From JACKAQ01 sp020634975 [NCBI: Calditrichia bacterium] (lineage in GTDB: Bacteria > Calditrichota > Calditrichia > RBG-13-44-9): a DNA stretch of 64,000 nt. How positions within the stretch are numbered: position 1 is the stretch's first letter; the number at the start of each line of letters is the position of its first letter. Below the pieces are notes generated by a model. The model did not search any database and was not told where the DNA came from. It saw nothing but the letters and a program-made list of their open reading frames with translations. A program made the translations under genes and the position numbers. Location: the NCBI GenBank assembly GCA_020634975.1, contig JACKAQ010000002.1:496001-560000 (forward strand), in the 5' to 3' direction. Positions 18,785 to 27,300 of this stretch are shown here, in pieces.

Positions 18785-19585
18785 ATGGCTTACGAACACA
18801 TCACGTTTTTGATTGAAAATAACGTCGGGACAATTACTTTCAATCGACCGGATAAATTAAACAGCTTTAACCGTGCGATGGCCCGGGAGGTTCAGCTGGT
18901 TTTCGAATCGTTCGCGGCGAATGGCGAAAATGCCGGGAAAATTCGCGCGTTGCTGATCACCGGCGCCGGTCGTGCATTTTGCGCCGGGCAGGATCTCGCA
19001 GAAGCTGCGCCCGCCGACAAAGCCTGGGCGGATATCCGAAGCATCGTTCATGGCAGTTACAATCCGATCATCAAATATATTCGAAATCTGGAAATACCTG
19101 TTATTGCTGCAGTTAACGGTGTTGCTGCGGGCGCGGGCGCGAACATCGCGCTGGCTTGCGATTTTGTGATCGCAGCAGAAAACGCTTCCTTTTTGCAGGC
19201 GTTTTGTCACATCGGATTAATTCCCGATAGCGGCGGCACTTTTTTTCTGCCACGACTGATCGGCACTGCCCGCGCTACCCAATTGATGATGCTGGGCGAA
19301 AAAATTTCCGCAAAACAGGCGCAGGAATGGGGAATGATTTACAGCGTTTGTTCACCGGATGAATTGTTGATTGCCGCGACCGGGCTTGCAAACAAGCTGG
19401 CCGGAATGCCCACAAAGGGGCTGGGACTGATCAAACGCGCCCTCAATCAATCACTTGCAAACAATTTGGAAACGCAACTGACGATCGAAGAAGAATTGCA
19501 GGGACTTGCCGGCAGCACCAGCGATTATCACGAAGGCGTTTCGGCATTTTTGGAAAAACGCAAACCGAACTTCACCGGAAAATAA
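18785..19585 (+). CDS. paaG: Ring-1,2-epoxyphenylacetyl-CoA isomerase
   Basis: 266-residue crotonase-fold protein. It matches PaaG specifically: TGAGRAFCAGQDL oxyanion loop (about residue 60), NGVAAGAGANIAL, GLIPDSGGTFFLPRL with the catalytic Asp, and the C-terminus [16 protein letters not shown]. It converts the ring epoxide to the oxepin-CoA and also isomerises a later enoyl-CoA. GGGGAA lies just ahead of ATG 18785, which sets the start. No second crotonase (PaaF) is present in the operon. Confidence 0.95.
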   Translation: MAYEHITFLIENNVGTITFNRPDKLNSFNRAMAREVQLVFESFAANGENAGKIRALLITGAGRAFCAGQDLAEAAPADKAWADIRSIVHGSYNPIIKYIRNLEIPVIAAVNGVAAGAGANIALACDFVIAAENASFLQAFCHIGLIPDSGGTFFLPRLIGTARATQLMMLGEKISAKQAQEWGMIYSVCSPDELLIAATGLANKLAGMPTKGLGLIKRALNQSLANNLETQLTIEEELQGLAGSTSDYHEGVSAFLEKRKPNFTGK

Positions 19586-19589
19586 TGGG

Positions 19590-20771
19590 ATGAATTCAAA
19601 AATAAACATCGGCGTTATCGGCGCGGGAACGATGGGGCGGGGGATTGCCCAAATTGCTGCCCAAGCCGGGCACAAGGTTGTGTTGTGCGACAGCAATGAT
19701 GAAGCGTTGAGCGCTGCAAAAACAGATTTGGAAAATATCCTCCGGCGACTGGAAAGCAAAAATCGCCTCGACGGGAAAACGGCTGCGGTTGTTTTGGCGA
19801 ATATTCATTTTTACAAATCGGTGGATGAATGCCGGAATTGCGGGATGATAATCGAAGCAATTGTCGAAAACCTGTCGCTGAAACAGCAATTATTTCAATC
19901 ATTGGAAAAAATTGCACCGGCAGACACCATTTTGGCGAGCAATACTTCATCGCTGTCGATTGCCGCAATTGCCGGAAAATGTGTACAGCCGGAACGCATT
20001 TTGGGCATCCACTTTTTTAATCCGGCACCGCTAATGCCGTTGGTGGAAATTGTGCCCGGCATTCAGACAACAAAATCGTATGTTGAAAAAGCCAAATTAA
20101 TTGTCGAAAGCTGGGGAAAAACAACCGTTATTGCGAGAGATACGCCCGGTTTTATCGTAAATCGTGTGGCGCGACCGTTTTACGGCGAAGCGCTGCGGAT
20201 TCTCGAAGAAGGCATCGCAGATGTTGCAACCATCGATTGGGCGATGAAATCCATCGGCGGATTTCGCATGGGTCCGTTTGAGCTGATGGATCTGATTGGC
20301 AACGACATCAATTTTACTGTTACCAAAACTGTCTTCGAGACTTTCTTTTTCGATCCGCGATACAAACCATCGTTTACCCAACAGCGCATGATGGAAGCCG
20401 GTTTGCTGGGTCGCAAAACCGGGCGCGGATTTTATGATTACCGCGAAAATGCCACCCAAACGGCACCCAAGACAGACCGGGAAATTGGAGTAATGATTGT
20501 CAATCGCATATTGGCAATGTTGATTAATGAGGCTGCCGATGCGCTGTTTTGGCAAATCGCCACCCGTGAGGACATCGATTTGGCGATGACAAAAGGTGTC
20601 AATTATCCCAAAGGATTGCTCAAATGGGCTGACGAAATCGGGCTCGATATTGTGTTGCGCAGGCTGGAAAACCTGCATGTCGAATACAGCGAAGATCGCT
20701 ATCGCCCCAGCCCGATTTTACGCAGGATGGTAAAATCGAAACAATCCTTTTACGACGATCGCAGTCAATAG
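19590..20771 (+). CDS. paaH: 3-hydroxyadipyl-CoA dehydrogenase
   Basis: 393 residues. The N-terminal Rossmann domain has GVIGAGTMGRGIAQIAA (about residue 8), ASNTSSLSI and the HFFNPAPLMPLVE catalytic His region. The protein has two C-terminal helical domains: a complete one ending in GLLGRKTGRGFYDYRE and a second, related one to the end. It oxidises 3-hydroxyadipyl-CoA to 3-oxoadipyl-CoA with NAD+. E. coli PaaH is longer (about 475). ATG 19590 lies four bases beyond the paaG stop; the frame is open further upstream but inside paaG. Confidence 0.93.
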   Translation: MNSKINIGVIGAGTMGRGIAQIAAQAGHKVVLCDSNDEALSAAKTDLENILRRLESKNRLDGKTAAVVLANIHFYKSVDECRNCGMIIEAIVENLSLKQQLFQSLEKIAPADTILASNTSSLSIAAIAGKCVQPERILGIHFFNPAPLMPLVEIVPGIQTTKSYVEKAKLIVESWGKTTVIARDTPGFIVNRVARPFYGEALRILEEGIADVATIDWAMKSIGGFRMGPFELMDLIGNDINFTVTKTVFETFFFDPRYKPSFTQQRMMEAGLLGRKTGRGFYDYRENATQTAPKTDREIGVMIVNRILAMLINEAADALFWQIATREDIDLAMTKGVNYPKGLLKWADEIGLDIVLRRLENLHVEYSEDRYRPSPILRRMVKSKQSFYDDRSQ

Positions 20772-20812
20772 AAAAAAATATCTCACCGTAATCAATTGTA
20801 AATAAAGCGCTT

Positions 20813-21250
20813 ATGAAACATCAAAAGCCGGATGCAGCAACCGTAGTTCAGCAAATGCTCTCGAAAGACCGTTATAGCCAATGGCTGGGAATTGAGGTGC
20901 TGTCCATCGAAACCGGTTCGGTGAAACTGAAAATGAAAGTTCGCGAGGAAATGTGCAACGGTTTCGGCACCTGCCACGGTGGTGTGACGTATGCGTTCGC
21001 GGACAGCGCATTGGCTTTTGCCGCCAATTCGCACGGCAGCGTCAGTTTGCTCATCAACGCCAGCATGAGTTATCCGGCGCCGGTGATGCCCGGAAATGAA
21101 ATTATCGCGACAGCTGAAGAGCAAAGTTTGACCGATAAAATCGCCATTTATCAGGTGAAAGTTGCCAAAACCAGCGGTGAACTGGTGGGCATTTTTAAAG
21201 GAACGGTTTATCGAACACACAAAGAAATTACGTTACAGGAAAATAAATGA
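20813..21250 (+). CDS. paaI: Hydroxyphenylacetyl-CoA thioesterase PaaI (hotdog fold)
   Basis: 145 residues with the PaaI-type hotdog motif NGFGTCHGGVTYAFADSALA (about 43-62), including the HGG turn and catalytic acid. It hydrolyses dead-end CoA thioesters and releases trapped CoA during phenylacetate breakdown. The stop overlaps the paaJ ATG by four bases (ATGA), placing it firmly in the operon. Confidence 0.94.
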   Translation: MKHQKPDAATVVQQMLSKDRYSQWLGIEVLSIETGSVKLKMKVREEMCNGFGTCHGGVTYAFADSALAFAANSHGSVSLLINASMSYPAPVMPGNEIIATAEEQSLTDKIAIYQVKVAKTSGELVGIFKGTVYRTHKEITLQENK

Positions 21251-22464
21251 ATCCCACAAATGCATATATTATCGATGGTATTCGCACGCCCATCGGAAAA
21301 TTTGGCGGCTCGCTGTCAACAGTCCGTGCGGATGACCTTGCCGCACTGACAATCGCAGAGCTCGTAAAACGAAATCCGCAAATCGATCCGGAATTGATCG
21401 ACGATGTGATTTTCGGCTGTGCCAATCAGGCGGGCGAAGATAACCGCAATGTGGCTCGGATGGCGCTACTGCTAGCCGGATTGCCGCTCACCGTTCCCGG
21501 CGAAACCGTTAACCGGTTGTGTGCATCGGGCATGAGCGCGGCGGTGCATGCGGCACACGCAATCCGCTGCGGTGCCGGAGAAATATACATTTCCGGCGGT
21601 GTTGAGCACATGACCCGCGCGCCGTATGTTCTCGGCAAAACCGATCAGCCGTTCGGCAGAAATGCACAATTTTATGATACCAGCATCGGCTGGCGTTTTA
21701 TCAATCGCAAATTTGACGAGCTGTTTGGAACGGAAGGCATGGGCAATACTGCCGAAAACGTTGCCACAGAATATAAAATCAGTCGCGATGATCAGGATTT
21801 GTTCGCGCTGAATTCCCAAAAAAAAGCAGCCGCAGCAAGCCGCAACGGGCGATTGGCGAAAGAAATTATGCCGGTAAAAATCCCCCGCAAAAAAGCAGAT
21901 CCGCTCATTTTTGATACCGATGAATTTATCCGTTACGATAGCACCATCGATGCTTTGGCACGGTTGCGCCCGGCTTTTCGCACCGACGGCAACGGCTCCG
22001 TGACAGCCGGGAATTCATCTGGCATCAACGATGGCGCATGTGCGCTGCTCATCGCGTCGGAAAATGCGGTGCAGAGCCAGCGTTTAACGCCAATGGCGCG
22101 AATTGTCGAATCTGCTGTTGTCGGTCTGGCTCCGCGAATTATGGGAATGGGACCGGTTTACGCCACCCGTAAATTGCTCCGGAAAACCGGCATTTCGTTG
22201 GATGATATCGCAGTTATCGAGCTGAACGAGGCGTTCGCCTCGCAAAGCCTTGCCTGCCTGCGCGAACTCGGATTAAAAGATGATGATTCGCGTGTGAACC
22301 CCAACGGCGGTGCAATTGCGTTGGGACACCCGTTGGGCATGAGCGGTGCCCGTTTACTCCTGACTGCTGCCATCGAGTTGCAACAACGGCAGGAGCGATT
22401 TGCGCTGTGCACCATGTGCATTGGTGTCGGGCAAGGCATGGCAACGCTGATCGAACGTGTTTGA
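21247..22464 (+). CDS. paaJ: 3-oxoadipyl-CoA / 3-oxo-5,6-dehydrosuberyl-CoA thiolase
   Basis: 405-residue degradative thiolase. The active-site Cys lies in VNRLCASGMSA (about residue 92), with GGVEHMTRAPYV following. The C-terminal catalytic blocks NEAFASQ, NPNGGAIALGHPLGMSGAR and CTMCIGVGQGMA are intact. PaaJ cleaves the two 3-oxoacyl-CoA intermediates of the phenylacetate pathway, giving acetyl-CoA and succinyl-CoA. It is the last paa gene here; no paaE, paaZ or paaK follows. Confidence 0.95.
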   Translation: MNPTNAYIIDGIRTPIGKFGGSLSTVRADDLAALTIAELVKRNPQIDPELIDDVIFGCANQAGEDNRNVARMALLLAGLPLTVPGETVNRLCASGMSAAVHAAHAIRCGAGEIYISGGVEHMTRAPYVLGKTDQPFGRNAQFYDTSIGWRFINRKFDELFGTEGMGNTAENVATEYKISRDDQDLFALNSQKKAAAASRNGRLAKEIMPVKIPRKKADPLIFDTDEFIRYDSTIDALARLRPAFRTDGNGSVTAGNSSGINDGACALLIASENAVQSQRLTPMARIVESAVVGLAPRIMGMGPVYATRKLLRKTGISLDDIAVIELNEAFASQSLACLRELGLKDDDSRVNPNGGAIALGHPLGMSGARLLLTAAIELQQRQERFALCTMCIGVGQGMATLIERV

Positions 22465-22514
22465 GTATTTTCCTAATTACAATAGAAACAGATGATTAAC
22501 GCCGGAACTATCGC

Positions 22515-24251
22515 ATGCAGCAACCTCGTTTAACGGACAGCCGGGTAGCCAATTTAAGTGCCCGTGCAATTTTTGACAGTTTTGAAAAAAGCTCGAACGA
22601 ATTCCGGGCGATCACCAAACGCGCCAAATCCCGTTTCGAAAAACGGGAATGGCTGGCGTTTCAGCAGGATGCAACCGAGCGGCTTTCCATTTACAAAAAA
22701 AACGTGGATCAGGTTGTAAACGAAATTCGCGGTTTGCTGGAAGACCGGATTTACGACAAGCTGGTGTGGGTAAGCATGAAAGCGGTATATTCCGGGCTGA
22801 TCGCCGATCAAATTGAATGGGAGCTTGCGGAAACATATTTCAATTCTGTCACCCGGAGAATTTTCACTACCGTTGGCGTCGATCCCAATGTGGAATTTGT
22901 GGACAGCGACTTCGATCCGCCGCAATATCCGGGTAAAAAACCGGTGTATCGCATCTATCACGGCCCGCAACGAACGGCGCATCTCATTCGCAATATCATT
23001 GAAGATTATCGTTTTGACGCAGCATACAAAAATATGGAAGAAGATATCCAGCTTGCTTCGGCGCGAATCGAATCGCATCTGCGCAGCATCAACGCGCTGA
23101 AAGTGATTGATCGCGCGGAGATGGTTCGCTCCATTTTTTTTCGGGGGCAGGGTGCCTACGTTGTCGGGCGGGCGTTCAGCGGTTCGCATGTTTTTCCGTT
23201 GGTTTTTGCATTTTTAAATACTCCGGCCGGCATTGTTCTGGATGCCGTTTTGCTCGATGAAAATGATGTGAGTGTGCTGTTCAGCTTTACGCGATCCTAC
23301 TTTTTTGTGGAAGTTGAGCGGTCGTACGATCTCGTATATTTTTTGAAATCAGTGATGCCCCGGAAAAGAGCGGCAGAACTTTACATCTCGATCGGCAACA
23401 ACAAACACGGCAAAACCGAAATGTATCGCGATTTGTTGCATTACATCGCCTCGTCGAACGATCAGTTTGAGATTGCCCGTGGCAAACGTGGAATGGTGAT
23501 GATCGTTTTCAATTTACCGGGATACGATCTCGTTTTCAAATTGATCAAAGACCGGTTCGAGTATCCGAAAACCGGCACGCGACAGACCGTTTTGCAGAAA
23601 TATCACCTCGTTTTCAAACACGATCGCGCCGGACGGCTAGTGGATGCGCAGGAGTTCGAATATCTCCAGTTCGAACGCAGCCGTTTCAAAGAATCGCTTT
23701 TGGATGAATTGTTGGCCGTTGCGGGAAACACCGTTGAAATCGAGGGCGACAATGTGATTGTAAAGCATTGCTATGTTGAGCGGCGGATGATTCCGCTGGA
23801 TATTTATGTGGAAGAAGCCACCGACGAAGCTGCGCTGAATGCTGTCATCGATTATGGAAATTCGATTAAGGATATGGCGGCAACCAATATTTTTCCCGGT
23901 GATATGATGCTGAAAAATTTTGGTGTGACCCGTCACGGGCGGGTCATTTTTTACGATTACGATGAGCTGTGTCTGTTGACCACCTGCAACTTTCGGAATG
24001 TGCCTAAAGCACGCAATTACGAAGATTCAATGGCTTCTCAACCGTGGTTTTCAATTGGGGAAAATGATGTTTTTCCGGAGGAATTCCGGCACTTTATGGG
24101 ATTGAGCGGTCAGTTGGAACAGGATTTCATGGCGAAGCACAGCGATTTGCTGAGTGCAGAATATTGGAAAGAAATGCAGGAAAGAATCCAAAAAGGGGAG
24201 GCGATTCTCATTTTACCTTATCACGAAAGCAGTCGGTTGCGACAAAAGTAA
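22515..24251 (+). CDS. aceK: Isocitrate dehydrogenase kinase/phosphatase
   Basis: 578 residues, the length of the E. coli enzyme. The C-terminal kinase/phosphatase domain has the ATP loop RGKRGMVMIVFNLPGYDLVF, the Lys in FKLIKDRF, and FPGDMMLKNFGVTRHGRVIF followed by YDYDE, all AceK-specific. AceK reversibly phosphorylates isocitrate dehydrogenase and so splits flux between the TCA cycle and the glyoxylate bypass. It lies 50 bp after paaJ on the same strand and ends at a terminator. aceA and aceB are not in the window. The family is best known from Proteobacteria. Confidence 0.96.
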   Translation: MQQPRLTDSRVANLSARAIFDSFEKSSNEFRAITKRAKSRFEKREWLAFQQDATERLSIYKKNVDQVVNEIRGLLEDRIYDKLVWVSMKAVYSGLIADQIEWELAETYFNSVTRRIFTTVGVDPNVEFVDSDFDPPQYPGKKPVYRIYHGPQRTAHLIRNIIEDYRFDAAYKNMEEDIQLASARIESHLRSINALKVIDRAEMVRSIFFRGQGAYVVGRAFSGSHVFPLVFAFLNTPAGIVLDAVLLDENDVSVLFSFTRSYFFVEVERSYDLVYFLKSVMPRKRAAELYISIGNNKHGKTEMYRDLLHYIASSNDQFEIARGKRGMVMIVFNLPGYDLVFKLIKDRFEYPKTGTRQTVLQKYHLVFKHDRAGRLVDAQEFEYLQFERSRFKESLLDELLAVAGNTVEIEGDNVIVKHCYVERRMIPLDIYVEEATDEAALNAVIDYGNSIKDMAATNIFPGDMMLKNFGVTRHGRVIFYDYDELCLLTTCNFRNVPKARNYEDSMASQPWFSIGENDVFPEEFRHFMGLSGQLEQDFMAKHSDLLSAEYWKEMQERIQKGEAILILPYHESSRLRQK

Positions 24252-24270
24252 CACTTTACACATATAAAAC

Positions 24271-24304
24271 AAAAAACCCGGTGCAACTGTACCGGGTTTT
24301 TTGT
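24271..24304. terminator. Bidirectional Rho-independent terminator between aceK and the giant repeat protein
   Basis: AAAAAACCCGGT (24271-24282) and ACCGGGTTTTTT (24291-24302) form a near-perfect 12-bp stem with an 8-base loop, with A and T tracts on the two sides. It can stop both converging transcripts. Confidence 0.92.
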
Positions 24305-24326
24305 TTATAGGCTTTTGCAAAAGCGT

Positions 24327-27300
24327 TTATTTTAACAACAACATTTTTCGGCTTTCGACAAATTGTCCGGCAATCATGCGATAAATATAAATTCCAGATG
24401 CTGCACGAACGCCGTTTTGTGTCAATCCATCCCACGTAATTGTGTAACGTCCGGGGATCATCCGTTCATCAACCAGCGTGTGTACCAAACGTCCCGTGAT
24501 ATCGTAAATTTTGATGCTGACATCGGTTGCTTTTTCGGCGATGCCAAATTCAATGGTTGTGTTTGGGTTAAACGGGTTTGGATAATTTTGCTCTAACGCA
24601 AAAACTTCCGGCACAATTGATTCAAGATGACTTGCCAGTTGACGCGCCAGTGCCACAGAATCTGCCGGCAGCGGTGTCGTCGAAAAATGATGCACTGCAA
24701 ATACAAACTGCTTCACTTTGACGCGCTCCGCGCAAATTATACCTTTAAATATAACTTCCCGTTCGAGTTTAACCTGGCTGTTTGGTGCAACAATCGACCC
24801 AAGAAAGCGCGTGTTGCGGCTGATTTCCAGATCGGCGGTTTGCATCGAGTTCAGCATAAATCTGGAGGAACTGGCTTCGCCATCCGGCAAAATATCCATG
24901 TTGAATCCGCGCCGGAAAAGCGTAAAATCAACCACATTCATCTCAACTAAACCATCCGTTGCATCAACCAACAACCGTGAATCTTTTTGGAAATCAATTC
25001 TTTTGAAATAATACTTCCCGGGTTTGAGTACCAATAGACCAAAAATATCCGCATTTTCGTAAGAACCGGGTTCAAGGTTCAGCGTATCGAATTCAGAGAC
25101 GGTAATATTAGCGCCACCAGCAGAGAAGCTAAGTATTGGTAATTCAATAGGTTGCAAATCGTTATCTTTGAAAATCGAACCATTCAATGTGCCTTCTACC
25201 AAAACCTCTTTTCCGTAAGTGATGTTACCGTTTAGCGTGTTGTTATGGCGTAATTCGACATCGTTTACTGCTGTCAAATTGCCGTTTTGAACACCGCTGA
25301 TGCCATCGTGAATATTGATGACATTGTTGGAAAAAGAGTTCCCTTCGACACGAAGCGCACTTTCGTACGACATACGATCATTCGCCAGGAAAATAAAATC
25401 GTGTGCAAATGGGATGATTCCGTTGCCTTTTAGCGGTACCACAAACGGGTTTTCATCGGGGTCGTTGCTGGTAAAATGGAGCTGTGCATATGACGTATCT
25501 GTTGTGATTGCAGTGTATGCAACGGTGACCATTTGAGTGTCGCCCGGTTGTAGCGTAAACGGTGCGGCTCCGCTGGTAATTTTGAATTCCATGGTATCGC
25601 CAACAACGGTGCTGGCACTGACGTTTAATTCCGCAGTTGCTGTGGCGTCATTAACAATTTTCAGGATTGCCGAAACTGTTGTATTTATGGGCACGTCAAC
25701 AATAGCGATCGACGGTGGAATTGCCGCTATATCCGGAACGATGACACGTCCGGTAAGTGCGACTGTCGTGCTGCCCATTTGCGGATCGTTGCTGAAAATA
25801 TTCAGGCTTCCGGTTTTGATTCCGGCGGATATTCCGGTAAATCGAACGTCCAAAATGAGGGAATCACCCGGCAGAATGGTGCCTGATGGCGCACTCAGCA
25901 GCTTAAATTCTGCACCGGCGGAATCAGTTGTAACTTCAATATTAACAATGTCAAGTGTGGCAGTGCCGTCGTTATAAACCGTTACGGATTGGTCGGCGCT
26001 GTCACTCGGTGCCACATCTGCAAAGTTGAGCAAATTGCTGGAGATGCGAATGGTCGGCGTCGCGACACCGGTTCCAGTTAAAATAACCTGCACTTCCGGC
26101 ATATCGGGATCATTGTTGAGAATGGAGAGCAGCGCTGCTTTTTGACCCTCAGATTGCGGAGTGAAAACAATTTCGACAGACTGGCTATCGCCGGGATTTA
26201 TTGTAATTGGCGGAGTTGCGTTCGTTGCAAATGCCTCGGGCGTACTGCCACTCAAATCGAGCGCACTGACTTCTAACGGAGCGGTTCCGTCATTTGAAAT
26301 GATCAACGATAAACTGGTTGAATTGCCCAACACTACGGTACCAAAACCTAATGAATCGCTGCTCACAACGATATTGGGGATGGGTGTTGGCAATGCGATA
26401 CCGCGTAAGGGCACATTTACGATTTCTTCATCGGGATCGTTGCTGGTAATTTCGAGATTTGCGAGATGCTCTATCGCAACAGCCGGTTTGAAACGCACCA
26501 TAATTGTATCGGTTTCACCCGGCTCTATGTCAAACGCTGCAGTAATATTCGGCGTATCGAAAGAGCCATAGTTCAATCCCGTAATTCGAATATTTACAAT
26601 ACTTAGTGTTGTATCACCAGTGTTGGTTACCAGCACATTTTTAATGGATGTTGTGTTGACAAATATCGATCCGAAATCGAGGGAATCCGGCGCTACAGAG
26701 ATATCCGGCGCAACTCCTTTTCCGCTCAACGCGATGCTGACATTTTCCATTCCCGGCACATTGGTAGTTAAGTTCAGTGAAGCGGATTTTTCACCAGCAG
26801 TTACGGGCAAAAATGTAACAGAAATAATTTGTGAATCTCCCGGCGCAAGACTGAAAGGTGCACCGCCGTCGCTGATAGCAAAGCTGCCTGGATCAGTTCC
26901 GGAAATTTCACTGGTGCTTACATTCAGATTGCTGCTTCCGGAATTCAAAACTGTAACTGTTCGCGTAAGTTGTTGATTAACAAAGCGGTTACCGAACTCG
27001 AGCGATTGAGGATTGACCACAATTCCGGGAGTAACGGCGTTACCGGAAAGAGGGATATTCAACGGGTTTTCATCCGGGTCATTGCTGGCGATTACAATTG
27101 AAGCTGTTTTCGAGCCGGCAGATCCCGGTGTAAAGGCAATCTTGAGCGTATCCGATTCGCCCGGTGCGAGAACCTGCGACACCGATGAGATTATCGAAAA
27201 TTCGGTAAAATTTGCTCCTGAAACAACTACCGAGCTAATATTCAGATCGACCAATCCAACATTACTAATGACAGAATTCAGAACTGAAGATTGTCCCAAA

